Part shown: positions 52,733 through 60,765 of the stretch, piece after piece
Position numbering within the stretch: position 1 is the stretch's first letter
Layout: each line of letters opens with the position of its first letter
Assembly: GCA_964342855.1 (NCBI GenBank)
Contig: CAYFIB010000011.1
Span: forward strand, 24,106-88,105
Direction: 5' to 3'
From: JBCBJX01 sp964342855
GTDB lineage: Bacteria > Pseudomonadota > Alphaproteobacteria > Caulobacterales > Parvularculaceae
DNA: 64,000 nucleotides
Notes under the pieces: generated by a model
Seen by the model: the letters and a program-made list of their open reading frames with translations, nothing else
What the model was told of the DNA's origin: nothing
Database searches by the model: none
Position numbers and translations under genes: made by a program

Positions 52733-52825
52733 GGCCCGCCTCTTAAACCGGATTGGACGGGCCGCGCCAGCGCGCCGCAGACCGCGCGCTTTGGCGCGGG
52801 GACGTGAGCGCGCTAGGTTCCGCCC

Positions 52826-53377
52826 ATGCCGCGCGACGCCATCATCGAAGACATGCCGCCCGAACAGAAGGGCCGGTTCGCCGCCGAGGCCGAGCCGACG
52901 GAGGCGGACGCCCCCGAGGCGCTGTTCGACGCCGTGCTATTGCCGAACCGCTCGCTCCCCAACGCCGGGTTCGTCGCGCTTATGGTCGTCGTCTGCACGG
53001 TCAATTTCGTCGCGGGCCTCGTCTTTTATCTGAAAGGCGCCTGGCCCGTTCTCGGCTTCTGCGGGCTCGACATCGCGCTGGTCTACATCGCCTTCAAAAT
53101 CTCCTACCGGCAGGGCCGCCTTCGCGAGCGGGTGCGGCTCACCGCCGACAGCCTACAGATCGCGCGCGTCCTTCCCTCCGGCCATGAAAGCCGCTGGTCG
53201 CTGCAGCCCTACTGGACGCAGCTCCTCATCGACCGCCCCGGCGAACACGAAGCGCGGGTGCGGCTCGTCTCCAAGGGCCGCTCGCTGGTGCTCGGCGCCT
53301 TTTTGTCGCCGGACGAGCGCGTCGCTTTCGGCGAGACGCTGCAATCCGCCCTGCAAAAGGCTAAAGCAGCCGCATGA
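52826..53377 (+). CDS. DUF2244 membrane protein
   Basis: 183 residues. Two TM helices (about 50-70 and 75-92: ALMVVVCTVNFVAGLVFYL and WPVLGFCGLDIALVYIAFK), then a soluble domain with RLTADSLQIARVLPSG and W-S-L-x-P-Y-W-T-Q, characteristic of DUF2244. Divergent from nth, as in other alphaproteobacteria. Function unknown. Confidence 0.85.
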   Translation: MPRDAIIEDMPPEQKGRFAAEAEPTEADAPEALFDAVLLPNRSLPNAGFVALMVVVCTVNFVAGLVFYLKGAWPVLGFCGLDIALVYIAFKISYRQGRLRERVRLTADSLQIARVLPSGHESRWSLQPYWTQLLIDRPGEHEARVRLVSKGRSLVLGAFLSPDERVAFGETLQSALQKAKAAA

Positions 53378-53913
53378 CCGGATATGTTCTCGCCCTCGGG
53401 GCGCTCGGCGTCGCGGGCGCCCTCTTCTTCCTCTGGCGTCGGCGCATGGACGGGCTGATCGCCGAAAGCGCCGATATGGAATGGGAGCGCCTGCAGAAGC
53501 GCGACCCGGACCTGTTGAAAGGCCTCACGCGCGAGGACTTCGACCGCCTCTATGCGCGCGTCGAATACCCCCGCCTGCCGGGATATCTCCTCGCGATCTT
53601 CGCGGGCGTCACGGTGCTGACGCCGGTGATCGTCCTTGTCCTGCAGATCATTTTCGCTCTCACCGGCGGCGACGGCACCCCGCCGGAAATCGCCGACGCG
53701 GTTGCGCGTATGGTCGTCGATCGCGATGGAAAAGCGACGGTCGTCGCCGGACCGTCGGAGCAGGCCCAGTATTACGCCGAGGATCTCTCCGGCTTCGGGC
53801 TCTACTTCGGGCTCATCGTCGGCTGGCTCGCCATAGTCGCCCTCGTCATGCACCGCTATCACAGCCGCCGAACGGGCACCCTGCGCGAAGAGATCATCCG
53901 CGCCCGACCCTGA
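53374..53913 (+). CDS. Membrane protein, unknown function
   Basis: 179 residues starting with an ATGA overlap of the DUF2244 stop. An N-terminal TM (VLALGALGVAGALFFLW), a charged stretch (MEWERLQKRDPDLLKGLTREDFDRLYARVEYPR), then two TM helices (about 70-95 and 143-160), the last before a basic tail. No family recognised. Likely acts with DUF2244. Confidence 0.72.
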   Translation: MTGYVLALGALGVAGALFFLWRRRMDGLIAESADMEWERLQKRDPDLLKGLTREDFDRLYARVEYPRLPGYLLAIFAGVTVLTPVIVLVLQIIFALTGGDGTPPEIADAVARMVVDRDGKATVVAGPSEQAQYYAEDLSGFGLYFGLIVGWLAIVALVMHRYHSRRTGTLREEIIRARP

Positions 53914-53924
53914 AGGAGACACCC

Positions 53925-54365
53925 ATGCGCTATCTGCACACCATGGTCCGCGTCGCCGATCTCGACGCCGCCCTCGACTTTTACTGCGACGCCCTCGGCC
54001 TTGAAGAAGTGAGCCGATACGAAAGCCAGGCGGGCCGCTTCACGCTCGTTTTCCTCGCCGCGCCTGACGATGTGGAGGCCGCGAAAGAGAAGAAGGCGCC
54101 GTTGGTGGAGCTGACCTATAATTGGGATCCGGAGGAATATTCGGGCGGTCGCAATTTCGGCCACCTCGCCTACCGCGTGCCGGACATCTACGCCACGTGC
54201 GAACGCCTCGCCGCCAAGGGCGTCGACATCAACCGCCCGCCGCGCGACGGCCACATGGCGTTCGTGCGCTCACCGGACGGCATCTCAATCGAGCTCCTGC
54301 AGGAAGGCGATCACCTTCCCCCGCAGGAGCCCTGGGCGTCTATGGAGAATACGGGAAGCTGGTGA
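53925..54365 (+). CDS. gloA: Lactoylglutathione lyase (glyoxalase I)
   Basis: Detoxifies methylglyoxal as its glutathione adduct. 146 residues from ATG 53925 with AAGGAG upstream. RYLHTMVRVADLDAALDFYCDALG carries the first metal His; LVELTYNWDPEEYSGGRNFGHLAYRVPDIY gives Glu and His; the last Glu is in SPDGISIELLQ. VOC dimer, Ni/Zn type. Confidence 0.94.
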   Translation: MRYLHTMVRVADLDAALDFYCDALGLEEVSRYESQAGRFTLVFLAAPDDVEAAKEKKAPLVELTYNWDPEEYSGGRNFGHLAYRVPDIYATCERLAAKGVDINRPPRDGHMAFVRSPDGISIELLQEGDHLPPQEPWASMENTGSW

Positions 54366-54369
54366 GGGC

Positions 54370-54681
54370 TCAGTTCCCCCGCACCACCGTGCAGTATTCG
54401 CCGATGAAGCCGAGGATGTTGGAGACCTCCACATCCACCGAGGCGATGCGCGTGATGCCGCCCGCCTGTTTCGCCGTGGCGACGGAGCCGTCGCCCGTCG
54501 CGATCATGCCGAAATAGGACTGGATGCAGGCGCGGCCCTCTTTCGTGGCCGAAGTGGAATCACCCGCGCCTGCCGGCACGTCGACATCCGTATAGAGAAT
54601 GCCGAGCGGGTAAGGCGTCGCGCAGGCGGAGACGGAGAGAAGAAGAGCGGTCGCGGCGAGTGCGCGGGACGTGCGGTTCAT
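54370..54681 (-). CDS. TRL-like family lipoprotein
   Basis: 103 residues with a lipobox (LLSVSACA). The rest matches the TRL-like family: PLGILYTDVDVP, GRACIQSYFGMIATGDGSVATAKQAGGITRIASVDV, and EYCTVVRGN. Function unknown. Convergent with gloA, four bases away. Confidence 0.8.
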   Translation of the reverse strand: MNRTSRALAATALLLSVSACATPYPLGILYTDVDVPAGAGDSTSATKEGRACIQSYFGMIATGDGSVATAKQAGGITRIASVDVEVSNILGFIGEYCTVVRGN

Positions 54682-54789
54682 ATCAGGCGATCCCCTGTTG
54701 GTTGCGGGCTCGCCATGGCCATAGCCGTAAGGCGCTTTGAAGGCGCTACCGACGGCGTGACAATCTGAAATGAATTCGCCGGACCGAGG

Positions 54790-54999
54790 TCAGGCTTTGG
54801 AAGGGTCGTAGACGAAGAGCCGGTCGCAATACATGCACTCGGCCTTGCCGTCCTCCAGCGAATACCAGACCCGCGGATGGCCGAGCGCGCCGCCGCCGCC
54901 ATCGCAGGAGACCCGGTGCTCGGCGACGTAGATCGTCTCCGGCGGCTCAGGCGCGACGGACGGATGGGCGGGGGCGAGGCGGCGGTTTTCCGGGCTCAT
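54790..54999 (-). CDS. Zinc-finger (CHCC) domain protein
   Basis: 69 residues with Cys and His in HRVSCDGGGGALGHPRVWY and CMYCDRLF, the CHCC zinc-finger family found in respiratory complex I subunit NDUFS6-like proteins. ATG 54999. It could be an accessory subunit; a role is inferred only from the family. Confidence 0.83.
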   Translation of the reverse strand: MSPENRRLAPAHPSVAPEPPETIYVAEHRVSCDGGGGALGHPRVWYSLEDGKAECMYCDRLFVYDPSKA

Positions 55000-55133
55000 G
55001 GGCGATCCTTCTTTCGCGGGCGATAGAGAGCGGCCCGCCCGCCCCCGTCAAGGCGCCCTTTTCGCACGTCCCGCGTTGACGGAGCCTTGCGCGCGACCGA
55101 TATGCCGGTCTCGCCAGCCCGGGAGAGATGCGC

Positions 55134-56069
55134 GTGAGCGACGCCGCCATCGAGGTTCAGGACCTCCGCAAGACCTACGCCGGAACCAAGAAATCACCTC
55201 CGAAGGACGCACTGAAGGGCGTCTCCCTCTCCGTTCCGCGGGGCTCGATTTACGGTCTCCTCGGCCCGAACGGCGCCGGGAAATCGACCCTCATCAACAT
55301 CCTCGCCGGGCTCGTCACCAAAACTTCAGGGACAGCGACGATCTGGGGCTTCGATATCGACCGGAACCCGCGTTCGGCGAAAGCCTCCATCGGCGTCGTG
55401 CCGCAGGAGATCACGGCGGACGTTTTCTTCACGCCGAAAGAAGGCCTCGAAATTCAGGCCGGGCTCTACGGCGTCCCGCCGGAAAAGCGGAAGACCATGG
55501 AGCTCCTCCGCGCTCTCGGCCTTGAGGACAAGGCCGACGCCTATGTGCGGATGCTCTCCGGCGGGATGAAACGGCGCCTGCTGGTCGCCAAGGCGATGGT
55601 GCATGAGCCGCCCGTGCTCATCCTCGACGAACCGACCGCCGGCGTCGATATCGAGCTGCGCCGTCAGCTCTGGGAATATGTCGTCGATCTCAACAAGCGC
55701 GGCGTCACCGTTGTTCTCACCACGCACTATCTGGAAGAAGCGCAGGAGCTCTGCGACCGCATCGCCATCATCAATCAGGGCGAGGTGGTGACCGACAAGC
55801 CGAAGACCGAACTCATCGCCTCCCTCGACCGCAAGATGCTGGTGGTGACCCCGCAGGATGAACTCACCGCCGCGCCCGACCTCGCCCCCTTCGAGGCCTC
55901 CCTGACGCCGGACGGACGCCTGTCGATCCCCTACAAGCCGTCAGAAACCCGCGTCGGCCTCATCATGGAGCGCCTCAACGCCGCCGGCGTCTCCGTCCGC
56001 GACATCACGACGGAGGAAGGCGATCTCGAGGACGTGTTTCTTGAGCTGACGTATGGGGCGGCGGCTTAG
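55134..56069 (+). CDS. ABC transporter ATP-binding protein (ABC-2 type), orphan
   Basis: 311 residues. GGAGAG is 6 bases before the GTG at 55134, while the ATG at 55128 has none at a useful distance. Walker A GLLGPNGAGKSTLINILAG, Q-loop VVPQEITADV, signature MLSGGMKRRLLVAKAM, Walker B PVLILDEPTAGVDIEL and H-switch TTHYLEEAQELC. A C-terminal extension has an acidic DLEDVFLELTYG end. A permease gene is not adjacent on either side. Confidence 0.93.
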   Translation: MSDAAIEVQDLRKTYAGTKKSPPKDALKGVSLSVPRGSIYGLLGPNGAGKSTLINILAGLVTKTSGTATIWGFDIDRNPRSAKASIGVVPQEITADVFFTPKEGLEIQAGLYGVPPEKRKTMELLRALGLEDKADAYVRMLSGGMKRRLLVAKAMVHEPPVLILDEPTAGVDIELRRQLWEYVVDLNKRGVTVVLTTHYLEEAQELCDRIAIINQGEVVTDKPKTELIASLDRKMLVVTPQDELTAAPDLAPFEASLTPDGRLSIPYKPSETRVGLIMERLNAAGVSVRDITTEEGDLEDVFLELTYGAAA

Positions 56070-56102
56070 CCAGGCGCTGAACCGAAGCCTGAAGTCGATA
56101 AA

Positions 56103-57068
56103 TCAATCCCGCGCCGGCGGCGGCCCGGGGGGTGTCGGGCTGCGTTCGGCCCACGATTTTCCCGCGCCCAGATCATGCTCGACATAGCATTGAAGCGACC
56201 AGGCGGCCTCGGTTTCGCTTTCGTGGGGGATGTCGGCGGGGGCGAGGGGTTCGCCGATCTTCATGCGGAAGGTCGAGCCCGCCTTGTTCAGAAGCTCGTG
56301 AAAGATGGTCATGTCGCGCAGCTCGGCGCTGGTGTTCCACGCCCAGTAGTAGAACCAGGAATTGCGCGCGTCGATCCGCATAGGGATGACCGGGCACTCG
56401 AAGCGGCGCTGGAAGGAGATGACCGTCGGCAGCCACGGCTGCTCGTTCAGACGCCCGTCCGCATGGAAACTGATGCGCCCCGAGGGAAAGAGGACGAGCC
56501 CCATGCCGGCCTTCACGGCGCGGAGCGTCGCGACGAGGGTGTCGCGCGAACCCGCGAAATCGCGCGTCTCGCCCGCCTTCACCCACTCCACGGGGATGAT
56601 GTAGTCGCGCAGGCGCGGGGCGACCTTGTAGGCGTCGCGGTTTGCGAAGACCATGTGGTCGGGCCGCACGCTCCGCAGCATGTGGTGCATGGCGATGCCG
56701 TCGGAGAGCCCGGTCGGGTGGTTCGGCGCGAGGATGAACGGGCCGTCCTTCGGAATGTTCTCCAGCCCCTCCACATCGACCTTCAGCCCCAACTCATCGC
56801 GGACCATGGAGAACACCTCGTCCGCCGACCGATGATAGACGCGGTCGCACATGGGCTTCGCCTTGCCATAGCCGAGGAAGGCGTAAAGGGCGGGACGGAT
56901 GAGCGGCCAAATGCGCATGGAGCGCAGGCCCTTCGCCCGGTCGCGGATCATCTGATCGACGACATGCACCCCCTCCTCGGTGTACGGACCGCGCTCGAGC
57001 GCGCGCTCCATCTCCTGTCGGTCGATGGTCGAGGGGCGTTTCACGGGGGCTGTCACGGGCGCGTCCAT
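56103..57068 (-). CDS. Lysophospholipid / 1-acyl-glycerol acyltransferase family protein
   Basis: PlsC-type acyltransferase. 321 residues from ATG 57068; the longer frame would run into the upstream repeat. Motif I appears as NHPTGLSDG (HX4D variant: H-P-T-G-L-S-D), a further motif is FPSGRISF. IVPVEWVKAG-like IIPVEWVKAGETRDF and VIPMRIDARNSWFYYW are the middle and late segments. Soluble N-terminal extension of about 60 residues. Substrate unknown. Confidence 0.82.
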   Translation of the reverse strand: MDAPVTAPVKRPSTIDRQEMERALERGPYTEEGVHVVDQMIRDRAKGLRSMRIWPLIRPALYAFLGYGKAKPMCDRVYHRSADEVFSMVRDELGLKVDVEGLENIPKDGPFILAPNHPTGLSDGIAMHHMLRSVRPDHMVFANRDAYKVAPRLRDYIIPVEWVKAGETRDFAGSRDTLVATLRAVKAGMGLVLFPSGRISFHADGRLNEQPWLPTVISFQRRFECPVIPMRIDARNSWFYYWAWNTSAELRDMTIFHELLNKAGSTFRMKIGEPLAPADIPHESETEAAWSLQCYVEHDLGAGKSWAERSPTPPGPPPARD

Positions 57069-57130
57069 GACGCGGAAACTAAGGGGCGCCGAAGGCGGGA
57101 AAAAGTCGAAAGTTGCAGCGCGCCTTTTGG

Positions 57131-57273
57131 CCTCCCCCGCCTGCGGGGGAGGTGGCGCGCGCCGCAGGCGCGTGTCGGAGGGGGCTTGCGATGGGTTGGA
57201 CGGGGCGCAACGCGGAGACATCGCGCCGGCCCCCTCCGTCCGCTTCGCGGACCCCTCCCCCGCAAGCGGGGGA
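57131..57273. repeat. GC-rich dispersed inverted repeat upstream of the acyltransferase gene
   Basis: Arms 57131-57184 (CCTCCCCCGCCTGCGGGGGA then GGTGGCGCGC and a GGAGGGGG end) and 57229-57273 (CCCCCTCCGTCCGCTTCGCG then CCCCTCCCCCGCAAGCGGGG). Each arm contains a CCCCC-GC-N-GC-GGGGG hairpin and the arms are mutually inverted through GGAGGGGG / CCCCCTCC. This is a common type of intergenic repeat in alphaproteobacteria. It lies between rph and the acyltransferase, both minus strand. Confidence 0.72.
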
Positions 57274-57292
57274 TGGGATGGACCGGGCGCGC

Positions 57293-58009
57293 TTACAAAC
57301 TCGCCAGAGCTTCTTCCTGCGCTTTGGCGAGGTCGGCGCAGCCGGCTTTCGCCAGCGAGAGGAGCGCGGCGAACTGGTCGTCGGAGAAGGGGTCCGCCTC
57401 CGCCGTCGCCTGGATTTCGACGAGGCCGCCGGCGCCGGTAATGACGAAATTGGCGTCGGCTTCGGCGTTGGAATCCTCCGCATAGTCGAGGTCCAGCACC
57501 GGCGCGCCTTTATAAAGCCCGCAGGAGATCGCTGCGACGGAGCCGGTGATGGGCGACTGCTTGATGACGCCGTCCTTCACCGCCCAGTTGATCGCCTGGG
57601 CGAGGGCGACATAGGCGCCGGTGATGGCCGCCGTGCGCGTGCCGCCATCGGCCTGCAGGACGTCGCAATCGATCTGGATCTGGCGCTCGCCGAGGGTCTT
57701 GAAGTTCACCACCGCGCGCAGAGACCGGCCGATGAGGCGCTGGATCTCCTGCGTGCGACCGGACTGGCCGGACTTAGCCTCGCGCCGACCGCGGGTGTGG
57801 GTCGCGCGCGGCAGCATGCCGTATTCGGCCGTCACCCAGCCTTCGCCGCGCCCGCGCAGCCAGGGCGGGACGCTTTCCTCCCAACTCGCCGCGCAGAGGA
57901 CGTGGGTGTCGCCGAATTTCGCGAGGCAGGAGCCTTCGGCGTGCTTCGCCGCCCCGGGTTCAAGGGTGATGGAGCGCAGTTCGTTGAAGGCGCGGCCGGA
58001 GGGTCTCAT
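57293..58009 (-). CDS. rph: Ribonuclease PH
   Basis: Phosphorolytic trimming of tRNA 3' ends. 238 residues from ATG 58009. MRPSGRAFNELRSITLEPG, FGDTHVLCAASWEESVPPWLRG, GWVTAEYGMLPRATHTR, GRTQEIQRLIGRSLRAVV and VLQADGGTRTAAITGAYVAL are diagnostic. It faces hrcA, the usual alphaproteobacterial arrangement. Confidence 0.97.
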   Translation of the reverse strand: MRPSGRAFNELRSITLEPGAAKHAEGSCLAKFGDTHVLCAASWEESVPPWLRGRGEGWVTAEYGMLPRATHTRGRREAKSGQSGRTQEIQRLIGRSLRAVVNFKTLGERQIQIDCDVLQADGGTRTAAITGAYVALAQAINWAVKDGVIKQSPITGSVAAISCGLYKGAPVLDLDYAEDSNAEADANFVITGAGGLVEIQATAEADPFSDDQFAALLSLAKAGCADLAKAQEEALASL

Positions 58010-58224
58010 GGGTCGGTCTTTCGGTTGCGGTTTCGGGGGCTCGTAGACGAGATCGTCCCGTTCGTCATTTCCCTGCCTCTGGCAGCGTACGAAGAAGCCG
58101 GAAGCCCTGCGGCGACAAAGACATTTTGTGCGGCGATCGAGCACTACGTTCTTTGCGGGAACCGGTGTCGGAGATAGCATGAAAGCACAAGCCTCAATTG
58201 CATTAGCGAGCACGGGAATTATTG

Positions 58225-58548
58225 ATGATTACTGATAAATTAAAAAATCAGATGTCAGATGTACTTTATCAGTGCGCGTCAAACATAACGACGAAAGAAC
58301 TATTTCTTGCAATTTTCTTCACACTCATAGTCTCGAGCCTCGCTGCATCAATCGCGCTTCTGGTCCGATACGGCTTCCCTGACGGCTCTGACAGTTGGCG
58401 CATGCCCGCGCTGAAGCCGAAAATACAACTCTACACACTGGTTCTGATCGGAGCCGCGGTTGTGTGGTCCGCGTTCTGGCTTACGCCGCAATTCCTAGAT
58501 CGTCACGAATGCGTCGCGACGGACGGCGTGACAGCCCTGCCAATGTAA
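58225..58548 (+). CDS. Small two-TM membrane protein, unknown function
   Basis: 107 residues from ATG 58225 (TTG 58222 also in frame). Two hydrophobic helices, about 27-47 (FLAIFFTLIVSSLAASIALL) and 70-90 (YTLVLIGAAVVWSAFWL). AT-richer than its neighbours and set in the normally short rph-hrcA gap, so probably an insertion. No family recognised. GGGAATT upstream is a weak SD. Confidence 0.5.
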   Translation: MITDKLKNQMSDVLYQCASNITTKELFLAIFFTLIVSSLAASIALLVRYGFPDGSDSWRMPALKPKIQLYTLVLIGAAVVWSAFWLTPQFLDRHECVATDGVTALPM

Positions 58549-58582
58549 CTCGGCTTCGCCCCTTCTCAGCTCGACGCCTGCC

Positions 58583-58633
58583 CAACCTTCGTCCTGAGGA
58601 GCCCGCGGGACGCGGGCGTCACGAAGGACGGCC
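58583..58633. repeat. Second copy of the CTGAGGAGCCCGCG hairpin repeat
   Basis: CCTTCGT at 58586 pairs with ACGAAGG, and CCCGCG pairs with CGCGGG around GGA. Sequence is close to the right arm of the 13166-13289 element (TCCTGAGGAGCCCGCG, GCGGGCGTC-N-CGAAGGA). Lies just before hrcA. Confidence 0.72.
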
Positions 58634-58689
58634 GCAGGAACCGACCCCCGCAACTTCACGCCCCCGCCCAACGCGCTTATCTCCCTCCC

Positions 58690-59742
58690 ATGAGCGACGC
58701 CCCGAACCTTTCCGATCTCGACGACCGTTCGCGGGAGGTCTTCCGCCGGCTGGTAGAGACGTACCTGACGAGCGGCGAGCCCGTGGGCTCGCGCACGCTC
58801 TCGCAGGACAACGTCATCGGCGTCTCGCCCGCGACCATCCGCAACGTCATGGCGGACCTGACGGACATGGGGCTCCTTTATTCGCCCCACATCTCCGCCG
58901 GGCGCCTGCCGACGGAGCGGGGGCTGCGCCTCTTCGTCGACGGGCTGATGGAGATCGGCGATCTCTCCGCCGAGGAGCGCGCCGCCATCGAGCGCGAAAT
59001 GGGCGGCGGCGACGCGGCGGTGGAGGCCGCCCTCGCCGAAGCCGCGACGCGGCTTTCCGGCCTCACGCGCGCCGCCTCCCTCGTCATGACGCCGACGGGC
59101 GAGAAGGACGCCGCCCTCAAACACATCGAATTCGTCTCCGCCGGGCCGAACCAGGCGCTGGTCGTCCTCGTCTCCGATGACGGCAAGGTGGAGAACCGCG
59201 TCGTCGCCCTGCCGCCCGGGCTGCCGCCCGCGGCCCTCGTTCAGGCGGGGAATTACCTCAACGCCCGCCTGCGCGGACGCACCCTCGGCGAGGCGCGCGC
59301 CGACATCCTGCGCGAGATCGCCGAGGAGCGGACCGAGCTCGACCGGCTGACGGCGCGGCTCGTCGAAGCGGGCGTCGCCGACCGCACGGGTGAGGGCGAC
59401 GACGCCTCCCTCATCATCCGCGGGCGCGCGCACCTGCTGGATGAAGCGGAGGCGGACGATATCGAGCGCGTGCGCATGCTGTTCGACGATCTGGAGAGAA
59501 AGCGCGAGGTCATCGACCTTCTGCAGGCCGCGCGCGAGGGCGACGGCGTGCGCATCTTCATCGGCTCGGAGAACCGGCTCTTTTCGCTCTCGGGCTCCTC
59601 GGTCATCGCCGCGCCCTATCGCGACGCCTCCCGGCGCATTGTTGGCGTCGTCGGCGTCATCGGGCCGACGCGGCTGAACTACGCCCGCGTCATTCCGCTG
59701 GTGAACCATACGGCCGACGTCGTCTCCCGGCTGTTGAAATAG
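58690..59742 (+). CDS. hrcA: Heat-inducible transcription repressor
   Basis: HrcA represses groE or dnaK-class operons at CIRCE elements. 350 residues. N-terminal winged helix LSDLDDRSREVFRRLVETYLTSGEPVGSRTLSQ with VSPATIRNVMADLTDMGLL, then the GAF-like dimer region and C-terminal GVVGVIGPTRLNYARVIPLV. No CIRCE (TTAGCACTC-N9-GAGTGCTAA) is visible in front of it. Followed by grpE. Confidence 0.95.
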   Translation: MSDAPNLSDLDDRSREVFRRLVETYLTSGEPVGSRTLSQDNVIGVSPATIRNVMADLTDMGLLYSPHISAGRLPTERGLRLFVDGLMEIGDLSAEERAAIEREMGGGDAAVEAALAEAATRLSGLTRAASLVMTPTGEKDAALKHIEFVSAGPNQALVVLVSDDGKVENRVVALPPGLPPAALVQAGNYLNARLRGRTLGEARADILREIAEERTELDRLTARLVEAGVADRTGEGDDASLIIRGRAHLLDEAEADDIERVRMLFDDLERKREVIDLLQAAREGDGVRIFIGSENRLFSLSGSSVIAAPYRDASRRIVGVVGVIGPTRLNYARVIPLVNHTADVVSRLLK

Positions 59743-59831
59743 CGCCGCGGTTGAAGAAGCCGGCGGGGACGCGTACATCCGCTCGCCGCCAGACGTCCGC
59801 CGCGACCCCCGAGTGCAAGAGGCCGCCTTTC

Positions 59832-60458
59832 ATGTCCGACCCGAATTTCGATCCTGACGCCCCCGAGACCGAAGCTGATCTCGACGCCGAACGCGCCGAA
59901 GCGCAGGAGGCCGCCCGCGCCGCCGCCGCGGCCTATGCGGACGCCTCCGCCGCGGCCGAGGGCGAGGCCCCGGCCGAAGGCGACCCGCAGGCGATCATCG
60001 CCGCCCTGCAGGACGAGATCGCCAAGCTGAACGACCAGCGCCTGCGCATCGCCGCGGAGCTCGACAACACCCGCCGCCGGGCCGAGCGCGAGAAGGCCGA
60101 GGCCGCCCAGTACGGCATCCAGAAATTCGCCCGCGACCTCCTCGGCGTCGCCGACAATTTCGACCGCGCCCTGCAGGCCGCCCCGGCGGAGGGCGAGGAG
60201 ATCGACCCCGCCGCCGTTCCCGGCCTTCTCGTCGGCGTGCGGATGACCGAGAAAGAACTCCTCTCGGTCTTCGAGCGCCACGGCGTCCGCCGCCTCGCCC
60301 CCAAAGGCGAAAAATTCGACCCCAACTTCCACCAGGCCATCGCCGAAGCCCCCGACCCGGACACGCCCTCAGGCCACGTCAGCGACGTCGCCCAGCCGGG
60401 CTTCGCGATCGGCGACCGCGTGCTCCGGGCGGCGATGGTGGTGGTTTCTAAGGGGTAG
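59832..60458 (+). CDS. grpE: Nucleotide exchange factor for DnaK
   Basis: Co-chaperone releasing ADP from DnaK. 208 residues from ATG 59832, 89 bases after hrcA. An acidic Ala/Glu-rich N terminus (DPDAPETEADLDAERAEAQE), a coiled coil (IIAALQDEIAKLNDQRLRIA), LDNTRRRAEREKAEAAQYGIQKFARDLLGVADNFDRAL, and the beta domain GVRRLAPKGEKFDPNFHQAI with VSDVAQPGFAIGDRVLRAAMVVVSK. Confidence 0.96.
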   Translation: MSDPNFDPDAPETEADLDAERAEAQEAARAAAAAYADASAAAEGEAPAEGDPQAIIAALQDEIAKLNDQRLRIAAELDNTRRRAEREKAEAAQYGIQKFARDLLGVADNFDRALQAAPAEGEEIDPAAVPGLLVGVRMTEKELLSVFERHGVRRLAPKGEKFDPNFHQAIAEAPDPDTPSGHVSDVAQPGFAIGDRVLRAAMVVVSKG

Positions 60459-60765
60459 GGGGCGGAGGGGCGTGGGGTGCGGACAATCGGAGCACTGTGC
60501 TCAGGTTTTGTTTGCGTCGTTTGGCATGTTGCCATTGAGCGCGTCGTGTCTGCTTTCGCGCAAAAGCGGACATGCGAATCCGTAAAAATAGCGCATGATC
60601 AACGGCGATGCACTGCCTTAACCGCTTTGATGCTCCGATTTGCTTCGATCGAGCCAGGGAGATGCCCACCCGGTCCTACCAAGTACTTGAATGGAACTCT
60701 AGGTAGCCCCCAGGTCGAATAGGCGCTCAGAAACTAAGATAGCTGTTATTCAGCTCGCGTCAGTC
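60459..60765. other. Intergenic region between grpE and the pAgo island
   Basis: No gene is convincing. It holds a hairpin GTCTGCTTT/AAAGCGGAC at 60548-60571, with one G-T pair. The weak plus-strand frame at 60477-60722 contains the repeat-derived string AFAQKRT and is not believed to be a gene. The AT content rises here, marking the left edge of the accessory island. Confidence 0.5.
60548..60571. repeat. GTCCGCTTTTG-type hairpin, left flank of the pAgo island
   Basis: A 9-bp stem (one wobble) whose right half, CAAAAGCGGAC (60561-60571), is the exact reverse complement of GTCCGCTTTTG at 63854-63864 beyond the pAgo operon. The surrounding bases are also partly alike in inverted orientation (a GCATG lies on the outer side of both). 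This type of element is common and dispersed in alphaproteobacteria. Confidence 0.55.

Noticed and set aside
58640..58690. CIRCE element before hrcA
   Set aside because: No GAGTGC/GCACTC inverted repeat is present in the gap.
60477..60722. 81-residue frame between grpE and pAgo
   Set aside because: It contains the repeat-derived AFAQKRT string typical of spurious alphaproteobacterial ORFs, and has no SD.
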